DNA of 64,000 nucleotides from Charina bottae (taxonomy: Eukaryota > Chordata > Lepidosauria > Squamata > Charinaidae), in NCBI GenBank assembly GCA_023362775.1, contig JALMGJ010000004.1, positions 77,986,798 through 78,050,797 on the forward strand, written 5' to 3'. Both the position numbers and the translations under genes were made by a program. Of this stretch, positions 32,507-44,867 are shown piece by piece (position 1 is the stretch's first letter; the number at the start of each line of letters is the position of its first letter). The notes under the pieces were generated by a model. The model saw only the letters and a list, made by a program, of their open reading frames with translations, was not told the DNA's origin and searched no databases.

Positions 32507-33630
32507 TACAGTATATGCTGCCTGACTCCCAGCAACTCTGGAAAAGCATTCCCTACTCTTTCCTTTGAGGAGAAGGGTGTTGCTTTCACAAAGGCACTAT
32601 TGGTTATATGTTAGGATTCTGGGGAAACAGGTTGGGAAACAAAGGTTTCTAGGGGAATTCGATTTGGAAGGCAACTAGTTTAGATCCATCTATTCCAGCT
32701 CAATAAATAAAATTTATTTGATTAAATTAGGTAACCAGTGCTGTTTCTAGAAAATTGCCCTCAGATATCTGGGCAAAATGCTACAATACACCTGTTTCCT
32801 TACATTCAACGTAAATAAGCACCAATCTTTCCTCGGACACAAACAAACCTCTGTTTCTTTTCTGTCTGCCACCTCCCTTTTCTGTCATACATGCAGAATT
32901 ATGTGTTCTCCCTGCTCTCTACCACCCTATAAACACACGTTAAACTTTTGACTTTTTTACTAGGCCTACTAGATCTAGGTTGAAAAAATATGGGTGACCA
33001 CTAGGTGGAAGCAAAGATATGATTTTGCATCTCTTTTATTCCATCATCTGGATTTTGGAAACCTCGATATGATTGCCATAGCTTCCAAGTTGCGTCCCAC
33101 GAGATTTGGGGGAAAACAAGCAGAGCAGATAAAAATGATGGAGAAAAGTGAACGTCAGAGGGTGGTCATAGATGGAGGGTAAGTATTTGAAAATCCAGAC
33201 TGTCTAGACTAATTCCAAAGCTGATTAGGACTGATGGGAGTTGAATGTTGACATACAGTGCCTTAATATTTTCTATCCCTGCTTTAATGCAGTATTTTCC
33301 TTCTTGAACTCAAATGTTAAAGGGAACTAATAATATTAAGACCGGCTGCAACAAAGGTCTGATTTCAACAAGATTAATACTAGTCAAATATACCAGATGC
33401 AGACAGAGAGGAAATCAGGCTCTCAATCAGGTAAATGAGAACTAGGGACAGGAGGTATGGAGCTATTAAAAAAACTGCCTGGTGATTGGGCACCAGGTTG
33501 AGTAAACAAAACTAAATAGGAACATACGGGAGTTAAATGTCAGCTAGAGGTCAAGCGCTGAAGATAGAAAATGAAGATGAATGATCCAACCAATTCAGTT
33601 GAGATGAAATAAATATACAATCTGAGAAAT
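31960..33630. other. Unassigned AT-rich DNA with one microsatellite
   Basis: No gene or RNA recognised apart from the (ATT)n run and LINE tail at 32465-32545. Confidence 0.45.
32465..32545 (-). repeat. (ATT)n microsatellite adjoining a LINE tail
   Basis: An uninterrupted ATT run to about 32507 is followed by ATGCTGCCTGACTCCCAGCA. The latter resembles the reverse complement of a LINE 3' end (compare 42935-43000), so the run probably grew from its tail. Confidence 0.8.
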
Positions 33631-33632
33631 AT

Positions 33633-34265
33633 TTTATTTATTTATTTTTATTTATTAAATTTATATGACCACCCAACTCCCCCAACGGGGGACTCTGGGC
33701 GGTTTACAATAAAACCAAGGTTAAAATATAAATATAAAATTACAAATTTTTAACATAATATAAATAAATATAAAATCCAATCTGGTGAGTTGATCTTAAA
33801 TACTAGGAAGGACATTATGGTATTAACCACGCCCAGGAGGAGCTATTACTTTTCCCCTCCCATGCTAGGCGGCAGAACCAGGTTTTCAGATCTTTCCTAA
33901 AGGTTGGGAGGGAGGAAACCTGTCTCAATTCTCAGGGCAAGATATTCCAGAGGGCGGGCGCCACTACAGAGAAGGCCTGCCTCCTGGACCCCGCTAGACG
34001 AAATTCTCTTATTGATGGGGTCCGTAGCAGGCCCTCTCTGAATGATCGGGTGGGGCGGGTCGATGATATGGGGATAAGACGGTCCCTCAGGTATCCTGGT
34101 CCCATGCCATGTAGGGCTTTAAAGGTAATAACCAACACCTTGAATTGGACCTGGAAGCAAACTGGCACCCAATGCAGCTCACGGAGCAAAGGTGTTATAT
34201 GTGCTGATCTTGGTGCACCCAAAATTGCCCGTGTGGCCACATTGTGTACCAGCTGTAGCTTCCAG
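33633..34265 (-). mobile_element. CR1/L2-type LINE, 5'-truncated (copy A)
   Basis: The minus-strand frame (33932-34240) carries ELHWVPVCFQVQFKVLV, FKALHGMGPGYLRDRLIP and SRRQAFSVVAPALWNILP. The shared 3' UTR (plus strand CCCAACGGGGGACTCTGGGC) and an ATTTATTTATTTT tail lie at the left edge. It is truncated at about 34265, against the tail of copy B. Confidence 0.92.
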
Positions 34266-34289
34266 ATATACTTATTCTTATTCTTATTT

Positions 34290-36400
34290 TTATTTTATTT
34301 ATTATTTAAATTTGTAGCACCGCCCATCTCCTCTACACCAAGGAACTCTGGGCGGTTTACAACAACAAGTTAAAAATATAAAAATTAGAACAATAACTTA
34401 CTGTACATATAAAATCCAAATAAAAGATGTTAATAAGGCGGGTTTCATGGCACCAGCCACTCCCAAGAGGAACTATTGGCATTCCCGTCCCAAGCAAGGC
34501 AGCAGAACCAGGTCTTCAGATCTTTCTGGAAGGTCGGGAGCGAGGAAACCTGCCTCAGCTCCAGGGGCAAGGTATTCCAAAGGACGGGTGCTACTGCAGA
34601 GAAGGCACGCCTCCTGGATCCCGCTAGATGAAATTCTTTTGCTGATGGGATCCGTAGCATGCCCTCTCTGCATGACCGAGTGGGGCGGGTCGATGCTCCG
34701 GGGATGAGACAGTCCCTCAGGTAACCTGGTCCCATGCCATGTAGGGCTTTTAAGGTGATAACCAACACCTTGAATTGGACCCGGAAGCACACTGGCACCC
34801 AATGCAGCTCGCGCAGCAGAGGAGTCACATGGGCCGATCTTACAGCAGCCATAACTGTCCGCGCGGCCGCATTCTGGACCATCTGAAGCTTCTGGATACT
34901 CTTCAAGGGTAGCCCCATGTAGAGCGCATTGCAGTAGTCTATATGGGAGATGACAAGGGCATGAGTGACTGTTCAGAGGGCGCCTCGGTCTAGGAATGGG
35001 TGCAACTGGCGCACAACCCAAAGTTGTGCAAAGGCCCTCCTGGCCACGGCTGCCACCTGCTCTTCAAGCAGGAGACATGAGTCCAGGAAGACCCACAAGT
35101 TCTGCACCGGCTCCGAATGGGGCAGTGCTACCCAATCCAGAACCAAGGATGACAACTTCCTGGAACCTGAGAGGCCATCTATCCACAGCCACTCTGTCTT
35201 ACCAGGGTTCAGCTGAAGCCTGTTGTTCCCCATCCAGACCCCCACAGCCCCAAGGCACTGAGACAGGGCATCGACCGCATCACTTACTTCACCCGGGATG
35301 GTGATATACAATTGAGTATCATCTGCATATTGATGATAGCTCATCCCATGGTGATGGATGAGCTCATCCAGTGGCTTCATATAGATGTTAAACAGGAGAT
35401 GGGAGAGCACCGACCCCTGTGGCACCCCACATAAGAGGGGTCGAGGGTCGGATCTCTCCTCTCCTATCGCCACTGATTGGGAATGGCCCTGGAGGAAGGA
35501 GGTGAACAATCGCAAAACTACGCCACCCACCCCCAACTCCCTAAGCTGCCCCAAAAGGATACCATGGTCGATGGTATCAAAAGTGTTAGACTGGATGAAA
35601 ATTGTCCAGTACAGTAGGGTCCAGGGATGACTTCTTGAGGAGGGGGTGCACCAGCGCCTCCTTAAAGGACACCGGGAACACCCCCTCCCCCAGTGATGTA
35701 TTAATCATCCCCTGGACCCAGCCACACGTCACCTCCCGGGCCGATTTTACCAGCCAGGAAGGGCATGGATCTAAATGGCATGTGGTGGCATTTACAGTTC
35801 GGAGGATCCTGTCCACTTCCTCAGGTCCAACAGGATCAAACCATTCCCAGATAACAGGGCAAGTACGCTCCCTTGGCATCTCCGCAGACTGTGCCTCACA
35901 CTGAGAGTCCAACTTAGAATGAATCCGAACGATTTTATCCTGCAGATGCTCTGAAAACTCTTCTGAACGGCCCTGTAAATGGGTCACTGATTGAGCTTGA
36001 CCCAAGAGGGATTTGATAATCTTAAACGGCCGTCGGGTGGCATTCTGTGGACGCAATAAGAGTGGAGAAATATTCACGTTTCACCGCTCTTACCACCACA
36101 AGGTAGGCCTTAATAGCGGCTCTAGATTGTGTTCGGTCAGATTTAGTCTTTGTTTTTCTCCAGCGGCGCTCCAGACGTCTCTTCACTCTCTTCAACACCC
36201 TCAACTCCTCCGTGAATCATGGGGAGTGACGGGTTGAACGTGGCAAGAGAGGCCGCACAGGCACAATCCTGTCCAAGGCCCCGGCCGCCTCCCTATTCCA
36301 GGCTGCGGCCAGGGCCTCCGCTGGACCATGCAGCAAATCCTCGGGTATCACCCCCCGCTCCCTCTGAAACCTCATTGGGTCCATAAGTCTGGCTCCATAA
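34290..36400 (-). mobile_element. CR1/L2-type LINE (copy B), contains most of RT
   Basis: The longest LINE of this family here. From right to left on the minus strand it holds the endonuclease-RT linker, RT, the C-terminal domain, the 3' UTR and a TTTATTATTT tail at 34296-34310. The endonuclease domain is absent. A second short fragment of the same family abuts at 36400. Confidence 0.92.
34445..36384 (-). pseudogene. CR1/L2-type ORF2 relic with YADD reverse transcriptase
   Basis: Three minus-strand stretches in different frames form one former ORF2. 35586-36204 covers the linker and RT N-terminus (SWLVKSAREVTCGWVQGMIN, HPLLKKSSLDPTVLDNF). 34973-35554 covers the RT core (GVPQGSVLSHLLFNIYM and QYADDTQLYI, catalytic Asp pair kept). 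34445-34918 covers the C-terminus (LPLKSIQKLQMVQNAAAR, LRELHWVPVCFRVQ, SRRRAFSAVAPVLWN). At least two frameshifts (near 34950 and 35570) and the missing endonuclease make it inactive. ORF2 reverse-transcribes the LINE RNA at the nicked target. Family level is confident. Confidence 0.85.
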
Positions 36401-36505
36401 TTCTTCAAGGGTAGCCCCATGTAGAGCACGTTGCAATAGTCTATGTGGGAGATGACAAGGGCGTGAGTGACCGTTCGGAGGGCAGTCAAATATAAATACA
36501 TCAAA
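36400..36505 (-). mobile_element. CR1/L2-type LINE fragment abutting copy B
   Basis: The minus strand encodes ALRTVTHALVISHIDYCNVL and YMGLPLKN, which belongs downstream of the RT core, yet here it is fused to linker sequence of copy B (GARLMDPMRFQRERGVIPED). So this is a separate copy or a rearranged piece. Confidence 0.75.
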
Positions 36506-36899
36506 CCATAACCAATTTTATATTACTCCCTTGAGTCACATATTCCTGACTGGCTTGAAGAGCTCCAGGTCTGGGCTTCATATGGGTGGTTCTTCACCAT
36601 AAGAGTGGTACAAGGAGAAAGACAGCTGGACTATGTCACCTGAGTCCTTATATTGAAAACAGCAGTGTTTTTATTAGTGAAAGAAGGACACAACTCTGGG
36701 CTTCTTTGCCCTTTGAATGCTACACAACTGAGAATCAGCCTTGCTCACAGAAGAAATGCATTGCAGAAATCCTTTATTACCTAAATAAAGGCAATACAAA
36801 CAGAATTACAATGGGGAATTATTATACCCAGTTGTGCATTCCCCCTCTCAGACAAGACTGGGGATACTTTTGAAGTCCTGATCTGGTCCTTGGAGGCTG

Positions 36900-37420
36900 T
36901 AGAGGTCAAAACAAGCTTAGATTAATGCTAAAAAGATGGAATTATTGTTTGTTGGAACTGCTGTTTGTTGGTGACTGATCTGGCTTGATTCTGATTCCAA
37001 TTTTTACTCTGGATGGAGTCACATTCCCTGTGAAGGAGCAGTTCTATGATTTGGGGCTCCTCTTACACGCATGTCTTCTCTAAAGCAGCAGGTGGAAGCT
37101 ATGGCAAGGAGGGCCTTTGCCAAGCTTTAACTGGGACATCAATTATGGAACTTTTTGGACTGGGGATGCTGACAACAATGACTCATGTCTTCTTCACATC
37201 ACAATTAGACGACCGCAGCATTTTCTACATAAGCTGCCATTGAAGACAATTCAGAAGGTATAATTGGTCCAGTATGAGGCAGCCTGTCTGAGTAAATCTG
37301 AGGTGCCCATTTCACAGAAGAGCAACTGAAGTTAATATAAGACCTCTTCAAACCTTACTGAGCTTATAGGGTTGCAGAAAACAACTTCTAAAAGCATTTC
37401 TGTAATTGGCCCAGGTCATT
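36900..37420 (+). mobile_element. Old CR1/L2-type LINE fragment
   Basis: Decayed plus-strand sequence recalls the segment after the RT YADD core: TTTGGGGCTCCTCTTACACG, GGTGGAAGCTATGGCAAGGAG (like QVAAMARRAF), then CATTGAAGACAATTCAGAAGG. Frames are broken throughout. Confidence 0.6.
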
Positions 37421-39825
37421 GCGTGTGTGCTGCCAGGGGCAAAATTCACCTCCTGCTACATTCCAATTTCATGAAAAGGAACTGATATTAGCCCATAACT
37501 GAGGAATTCTGCACATGGCGATAGAATGTATGAAGGCTGCAGGGGGGAAAAAGACCCTAAAAGCAAGCAGGAATTGGGCAATAATCATGAATCGGGACAG
37601 CATTTTGGTATCCATACAAGTGGAATTTTTATAGAAAGATGGGAAGGGTGAAACAAAGTCTGAGGGTTTATAGCAGAAGGGGAACACTATTTCTTCTCCT
37701 AGTCCAATTATCTGATGAACCAGAAGGAACAGTCACACGCTCTAGTCAGCTCCCTTAGCTATCCAGGACCCCACAAAGCAAACCAGCAGCCCCCTCTTCT
37801 GCAAAGTTGCCATGGTATTAATTCCTTTAATGGAAAGTAGGTTGCCAGATTGCTAGAACAGATCTTTGGTTTAGGATCTTTGGTGCCATACTAGAGTTTC
37901 TACCCATAATCATATTTATATCCATATGCTGAGACAATTATGCAAATTGGACCAACTATTAAAGTTATTCACATTTAATTCAGTATTGGACCATACGGTC
38001 TCTCAATTATGTATCTGTACTAATTAAGGGTGCATTTATTGTAAGGTCATACTTACTGTATGTGACTGAACATGCCTTTAACCAATTATATAGGAATATG
38101 CTCACTGATGCATCATCTTTCTTCCCTCAGTCAAAAGTTTTTGTCATTCATACACATTATATTTTTTTTATAATGGGAAAAAATAATTTTCTTAAAGTAA
38201 GATATCAGGCTTCAAGGAATTGTTATAATTAAGCAGCCAGTATGTACAAGCTACTTTAGGCTTTCTTATTAGTGTTATCATCAATGTATGTACCGTATCT
38301 TGTTTGCAAAAATATACAACTGTCTACTTTAAAATCTGCTTTCTGAGTATCTGAACAGCAGGATATAACTATGTTGCTTTTATTAAATAGTGCTGTATCT
38401 TTATCAGTCACTGATTTATGTCTATTTAAAATTGCTGCTACTGCAATCTTCCTAAAAATTACTTTCATTTATGCTTTCAAGCAATTAACTGATATACAAG
38501 ATTTTTTTCCAAACTAGCAACTGTAACATTATTCACACTACTTCCTACCGCCAATCAAATTCATCATCAAGAAAAGCATGTTTCATCACCTTTTAGAATA
38601 ACCATGCGCCCAAGTGATAAATGTTGCCTGTCCGTGCAGAAATACTACATATGTGTGGAACAGAAAAAAAGCAATGAAAAAGAAGTATTAAAACATGATG
38701 AAGTTAAACCCAAGATGTTTCTTCTGAAGAATCTCCTTCAGCATTCCTTTTTGTCATCCTTTTTGTCATCTGACTAAGGCTGTTTCAACACCACTGCTCT
38801 TTCATTTCCCAATCCTTCAAAATCAGTTTGAAGCTGACTTCAAACTGTTTTCATTTTTATGGACCTTGAAAAGTGAAGGACAACATTATGGCAGCTGAAT
38901 CTCTATGGAAGGGGAGACAAAGGAGCCAGGACACCATGTAAAGCAAGATTTCCTGTCGCAGGCCTCATCCAAGCACCTTCCTTGACTCAACACCAAAATG
39001 GCCTGCTAATACTTTGTTGAAGACGTGTTTTCACAATGGAGCCTCCCTCTCTGCATTAATGTCTCAGGGCACGTAACTGGCAGGATGTAGAGGTACAGCC
39101 TCCTTTGAAACTGTCCCTGCAAGTAGATATACGAGAGGATTCTCACACAAACAACATGGCTAGTAACTTTTATAAAAACAAAACTCAAGGGCAGACTGGC
39201 CTGGCTTCTCAGAAAGGATTGGTACATTACAATGTGAGAAGAAAATGCCAGAACCCAATGGCTTTCAATTATCTATAAAAAGAGTTCACATTTGAAAGAA
39301 ACTTACTTGCCAGAATTCTTGGGCATTCACGTCAACATTTTTTATAATAAATCTTATTAATCTGAGTTCAGAGAGAATTGTTCTTTTGTTGTTTTTCTCT
39401 AATGCAAATTGTTACTATGGAGATTTGGCAATTGGAGCAGAGTCAGTTTAATACAGAGTCCCCCAATCCCCATTTATAGAGATGGAGTTAATACTGTTTA
39501 TTTATAAACCACAATTGCTTAGGTTTATACAACAAATTCCACCATAAGCCAAAATCAAATCACATTATAATTAATGAAGTAGGTAAACTGATCACATACA
39601 TACAGAAAGATCTGCATTTAAAGCACAGCAGATAGAGACACCCTACTCTTACTTCACATGATGGTTAATCATGTGAGGAGCAATGCTTGAAGGAAGTTAG
39701 TGAAATCAAATACTTGTCTTTCCAACAGCTTTGTAGATCAAATTGTATCTTAAGTGCAGAAAGGTGACCAACATTGTGTTTTCTTAAAATCGCAACATTA
39801 CAAATTTAAACAGAATTATTTCAAT
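37421..39825. other. Unassigned AT-rich DNA
   Basis: No gene, RNA or clear repeat recognised. Confidence 0.45.
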
Positions 39826-39991
39826 CAATCAATCAATCAAAGTTTATTGATTAGCCCTTAGGCCATATCAGAATACAAGATTAAACAATAAATGTTAATA
39901 AAACTCTGTATAAAATTAATATAAAAGACAAATTGAATAAGAAGTAAATAAAAATACAGTAGATAACTATTCATATAAGTGAAAATATACA

Positions 39992-40363
39992 TCATATTTC
40001 CATGTCACCCCTACAGTTTACCCCAATCAACCCCACATATGTAGAACTCAAGCATATTGATTTGCTTAAATACAATGCTGTATTATATGTTATTTTTGGG
40101 TCTTGGCCAGACATAAAATATGTTGTTCTAATATGTGATTCCCAGTGGGTTGTTCGTTTAATGTATGGGCCAAGGTGCAGATCTCTCACCTTCTTGTACA
40201 AATTATAATCAAATAATATATATGCTACATCCTCAGTTTCAGGCTCTCCACATATACAAATGCGTTCATTATAAGGGATGCTGTTAAATCTCCCAAATCT
40301 GACCATTGTATCAAGCTGATCAAATCTAGCTTGGGTGAATACCTCCCTGAGATGTTTTGGCAT
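39992..40363 (-). pseudogene. C-terminal domain of the unassigned LINE, cysteine motif decayed
   Basis: Open stretch of 123 codons at the end of the former ORF. It contains RFDQLDTMVRFGRFNSIPYN and then ERICICGEPETEDVAYILFD. In related LINEs a C-x-C...H...C cluster stands here. The two Cys remain, but the later His and Cys positions both appear to be Tyr (AYI and DYN). Function in related proteins is nucleic-acid binding near the C-terminus; here it is inferred only. Confidence 0.6.
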
Positions 40364-40686
40364 TTGTATTTTTAAATAGTTGGCAATTTGAAAAGTGCAT
40401 TTATATCGGCTCAGCCATTTTCAGACTGCCAACCTTGCTGAGGATGGCTATATCTTTTTGCGCTTCTATATCCAAAATTCTTTGTATAACACTCTTTTTT
40501 ACTTGATCTCCGGAAGCGCAAGAGAAAGGGAGACCGCAACTCCTTATATAATTTGTCAGTTGTGTAATCCAAGAGGTCTGTAGTTGGGATTTTATCTGTT
40601 CTAAAAGACACAATCTTGGAAGTCTATCGGGTTCCATTTCATTGATTTTACACCAATAATTGTACGCTCTAATTTTAGACTGTGAG

Positions 40687-40698
40687 TAGATTGTGTAA
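40687..40698. other. SINE target-site duplication, left
   Basis: TAGATTGTGTAA, repeated exactly at 41033-41044 on the other side of the SINE. Confidence 0.93.
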
Positions 40699-41032
40699 TG
40701 TAGGGGCGTGGTGGCTCAGCGGGTAAGACGCCAGGCTTGTTGATCGGAAGATCGCAAGTTCGGAGGTTCGAATCCCTAGCCCTGCGTGCGGAGTGAGCTC
40801 CCGCACTCGCCCCAGCTCTTGCCAACCTAGCAATTCGAAAGCATGCAAATGCAAGTAGATGAATAGGTACCACTTCTGTGGGATGGTAACAGCGTTCCGC
40901 GTGCGTCATGCCGGCCACATGACCGTGGAAGCGTCTTCGGACAACGCTGGCTCTTCGGCTAACAAACGGAGATGAGCACCGGCCCCTAGAGTCGGACACG
41001 ACTGCACAAATGTGCGGGGGGAACCTTTACCT
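40699..41032 (+). mobile_element. tRNA-derived SINE (lizard type), full length
   Basis: The head GGTGGCTCAGCGGGTAAGAC has an A-box-like start and GGTTCGAATCC is a B box, so it was transcribed by RNA polymerase III. The body includes AGCTCTTGCCAACCTAGCAA and AGTCGGACACGACTGCACAA, and it ends ACCTTTACC. A 12-bp target-site duplication flanks it. It inserted into the minus-strand LINE and is of the same family as 43201-43538 in the opposite direction. Confidence 0.95.
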
Positions 41033-41044
41033 TAGATTGTGTAA
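41033..41044. other. SINE target-site duplication, right
   Basis: TAGATTGTGTAA, identical to 40687-40698. Confidence 0.93.
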
Positions 41045-41430
41045 ATTTCCAATTCGGCTCTAACTGCAGCAGCTGAACTCCTTTTATCTACACCCAGGAT
41101 ACTTCTCAGATGCTGGGAATGTGCTTGTTCTATTAATGTAGTGGGATTTAAGCCCCAGACTTCTGCTGCATATAAAAGCATAAGTGTAACCTTAGCTTTA
41201 TATACTTTGATTATCGGGACTAAGGAACCTGGGTAGCTATGTGTTTTTAATTTAAGTAGCAGATTCAGTCATGCCTTTGCTCTAAGTGAATTGCTTTGAT
41301 GATGAAAAACCCAGGATCCAGTCTCAGAAAAAATTACCCCAAGGTAAGGGAAGGTATTCACTTGTTCTATTACTTCACCATCTAATTGCCATCTATGTCT
41401 CTGCTGTCTTTTTCCAAACACCATAATTTT

Positions 41431-42171
41431 TTACTTTGATTTATTGATGATTAGAGAGTTATCCTGACAGTAGGAGCTAAGTCTTCTTAACAATCTATGT
41501 AGTCCAACTTGCGAATATGATAATAATATCATATCATCAGCGTATAGCAAGGTGTTACAATATGTATTTAGGACTTTATGCATATGAGCTGCAGGGTCCT
41601 TCATTACTCCTGGCAGGTCATTGATATATAGATTGAATAGTAGTGGCGCTAATATGCACCCTTGTCTTACCCCTTTGTATGTGTTGATCCTGTTTGTCAT
41701 AGCTCCATTTACCCCAAACCGCACTCTCAAACAGGTGCATGTGTATAGGGCTTTAATCAATACCAGCAACCTGGGTTCAATTTTGAGGGCAGTCAATTTA
41801 CTCCATAATACTTCTCTGTTCACCATGTCAAATGCTGCAGAAAAGTCAATAAAGGCAGCATACAAGTGTCTCCTCTTACAGGCATATTTGGCAATCATGT
41901 GGTTCAGAACGAAGCAATTATCGATGGTAGATTGGTTTTGCCTAAAACCTGCTTGTTCTTCGGCAAGGATACCTTTTTCATTTACCCAGCTTTCAACTCT
42001 GCTCAAGAGGAACCTAGCATATACTTTGGCAACAATATCTATTAAACTGATGGGCCTGTAATTGCTGGTATCCTTTTTATTCCCTTTTTTATATATGGGA
42101 ACCACTATTGCCAACTTCCACCAGACTGGGATCTGGCAGGTGTTGTTTATATGCGTAAATAGACCTGCCAA
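41431..42171 (-). pseudogene. Reverse transcriptase of the unassigned LINE, partial
   Basis: The 246-codon open frame holds the RT fingers and palm in order: WKLAIVVPIYKKGNK with NYRPISLIDI (about residues 18-48), EEQAGFRQNQSTIDN (about 71-85), AAFIDFSAAFDMVNRE (about 105-120, first catalytic Asp), GVRQGCILAPLLFNLYINDL (about 166-185) and LLYADDMILLS (about 209-219, Asp pair). All catalytic Asp are kept, so decay is limited here. The frame ends at a stop after INKSK, before thumb sequence that continues in other frames. It copies the element RNA at the target site. Inactive because both ends are broken. Confidence 0.88.
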
Positions 42172-42400
42172 TAGAGGGCCCCACCAGTCGGGATATTTTT
42201 TGAATAATTCGGCTGGTAAAAAATCCTCTCCCGGTGCTTTGTTACTCTTTAGACCTTTTATAATGGACTGTATCTCTTTTTCTGAGACTGGTGGCCAGGG
42301 AGGAGAGGCTTCAATAGATAGTGAATTACTGCTTAAGAACTGTTGCTCTGCAGATTCTGTTAAAGCAAATAAACCTTGATAGTAATTCTCCCATTATTTG

Positions 42401-43190
42401 TTTATTTTTGTTTTGTTAGTTTTATTTTATAAAAAAAGGGAAATAGGAAACAACGGCATCAGCAATAGTATCTCCTCCATCTCCAGCAAGAAAATAAACT
42501 CAAAAATGCCATCAAGAGAAATTAGGAAGATATGATCAAGCATCTTTAGAATAAGGTAGAAAAACAGAACCCTCTTTTACAAGAGAAGAAACTGCTTTAA
42601 AAATTGTTAGATTGGCATCATATGAGTGAAAATGGGTGTATTGGTGAACCTTAAAATTTAGTCCCTAAAAGGGCTACTTTAAGCCACTCTATGTAAGTTA
42701 ACTTCTGTAGTTAAGATGCACTGTTACAAATAGCATCACAAGAAATTTCTCTGCCAAATCAGTCAGGATCTGCCTTTTATTGGGAAATGAGGTTCTGATT
42801 CAAGCACAACGTTCCTATTTCTTTTCAATATAATTTTGTTTAGATTGCTACTGACCCTATGAGTTGCCATACATTTTGCACACATCTCAAGCCAAACTAG
42901 TTTTCTATGACTACCTGCAATTATTATTGCTATTGTTATTATTTATATGGTGCCCAACTCCCAGCAACTCTGGATGGCAATATAAGTGGTCCCTTTCCTG
43001 AAAACTTTCTAACTTTAGAACAGGTGATATACTTGGTTGTCCATGTCATGTAAAGGGGGGAATTTCATTTATAGGTTAAACCTGTAGAACTGAACAGGGT
43101 TTTTTTTCCTCTTGGTTATTTTTTCCCACCACCATATTCCTAGAAGAAAGTTTGTGTGTGTATTAAGAAAACAATGTACATATAATGAGT
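42401..43190. other. Unassigned AT-rich DNA with a LINE tail remnant
   Basis: No gene recognised. At about 42935-43000 the segment TATTTATATGGTGCCCAACT and CCCAGCAACTCTGGATGGCA resembles a LINE 3' end on the minus strand. Confidence 0.5.
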
Positions 43191-43200
43191 TATATAAAAA

Positions 43201-43538
43201 TAAAGGTAAAGGTAAACCCCACACATTTGTGCAGTCGTGTCCGACTCTAGGGGTCGGTGCTCATCTCCGTTTGTTAGCCGAAGCGCCAGCATTGTACGAA
43301 GATGCTTCCATGGTCATGTGGCCGGCATGACACATGCGGAACACTGTTACCTACCCACCGAAGTGGTACCTATTCACCTACTTGCATTTGCATGCTTTCA
43401 AATTGCTAGGTTGGCAAGAGCTGGGGCGAGTGTGGGAGCTCACTCCGTCACACGGGACTAGGGATTCGAACCTCCGAACTTGCGATTTTCTGATCGATAA
43501 GCCTGGCGTCTTACCCGCTGAGCCACCACACCCCTTTC
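43201..43538 (-). mobile_element. tRNA-derived SINE (lizard type), full length
   Basis: Same family as 40699-41032, reversed. On the plus strand it starts TAAAGGTAAAGGTAAACC, contains GGGATTCGAACCTCC (B box complement) and ends at the A-box complement CTTACCCGCTGAGCCACCAC. It is flanked by TATATAAAAA at 43191-43200 and 43539-43548. Confidence 0.95.
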
Positions 43539-43549
43539 TATATAAAAAC

Positions 43550-44865
43550 AGATTGCTATATAAAAATAGATAGCTCTATTTATAAAAATGCAAAACGTTT
43601 GGTTCCCAAGAACATTTCTATTTAAAAAAAAAAAAAGCAATAATGTGCCATTTATGGGAAGCAATGTAAAATATACCAGCATCCATTTAACTTTCCTTTT
43701 GTATAGAAGCCCTGAAGTGCAGATAGAGTCCTGATATCAGCAAATCTGCCATTTTACTGCAGTTATTCATTGCCCACAGCAATTCAACTGAAAATTAATT
43801 AGCAATACTCTACCATAAATCTCCATAGTATTGGCTAAAATGCCAATTCTGTAATCACTTTTCATTAAAGCCAAAAATACTAATTAAAATTGACTTCCCC
43901 TTCCCCTTTCTGTTTTGGTAAACTGCTTTCAGTTTTAAGATACTCTCAGAAGCAAGCCATAAGAAGGAAGACCTTTCCCTAACTAGTCTGTATAATCTTA
44001 CTCTTGCTATAAAGATAACAATGCATGAAATGAGAAGGAGCATTTAGGAAAGGAGACTGATGAGGCACACAACGCGAGGACAGCAGCATGTGGGTATGGA
44101 AATAATAAGAGAATATGTCCTCATTAAAACCACAGCTATAACTGGGATGTTCCTTAGTGCTACATTCTAGACAGCTGGCTGTTAATATGCTCCAAGTTCC
44201 AAAGGACTGTGTTGATTCCCTCAGTTTAGACATTTTAGGGCAAATTATGCCAAATATGTCTGGCTGAACCTTGTTTTCCTGCCCAAGTGCTTTCCACAGT
44301 AAACTGTGTCTATTCTGATTCAAACTATTTTGGCTTAATATATTTTTGAAAAGCCAAATCTGCTTTTAAATTAGTGTCACACTCTACTCTTGCTTTGTTG
44401 CAGCCCTTCACAGCATATTCTTATTGGGCTTCCATAAAAATGATTTTTTTAAAGAACCTGTACAGTTTTGTGCATCTATTATATTCATGCAACTAATTAA
44501 TTAGACTCCTATTCTTAGCCTGTAGGATTGCATCCAAGTCCCACCTCAGGGTAGGACTGATCTGGGATACTTACTCTCTGTGCCATCTGCTATCATGTTT
44601 CTGACACAGAGCTCAAGAAGGCTGAAATGGGACTGATTGATAATAGGGGAATCTTGGAATGCTCTGGAATGCCCTGGATCTTCAGGTATGTTCCAACATG
44701 GAGGATAAACAAGACTGATCTGAAATAATTCTGTTCCATTGTTACACTCAATTCCTTTTTGAGCAGCTCAATGACACATACATTATTTCTATGTGTATCA
44801 TATATCAAAATATGATTAGACTCTAATCATTAGACTCTAAAATATGATTAGACTCTAAGCGTGAG
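43550..44865. other. Unassigned AT-rich DNA
   Basis: No gene, RNA or clear repeat recognised. AATATGATTAGACTCTAA is duplicated at about 44808-44855. Confidence 0.45.
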
Positions 44866-44867
44866 AC

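Larger units (their letters stand above)
39829..42400 (-). mobile_element. Non-LTR retrotransposon with (TTGA)n tail, clade not assigned
   Basis: On the minus strand it runs from about 42400 through RT (41431-42171) and a C-terminal region to a 3' end at 39829-39845 with a TTGA tandem tail. A tRNA-derived SINE at 40699-41032 interrupts it. The RT sequence and tail differ from the CR1/L2, L1 and BovB copies in the window. The R4/Dong, jockey and I groups are possible; reading alone cannot decide. The 5' end and endonuclease are missing or unrecognised. Confidence 0.8.

Noticed and set aside
40705..40780. A tRNA gene
   Set aside because: A and B boxes are present, but it is the head of a full SINE with a target-site duplication, and the same sequence recurs at 43201-43538.
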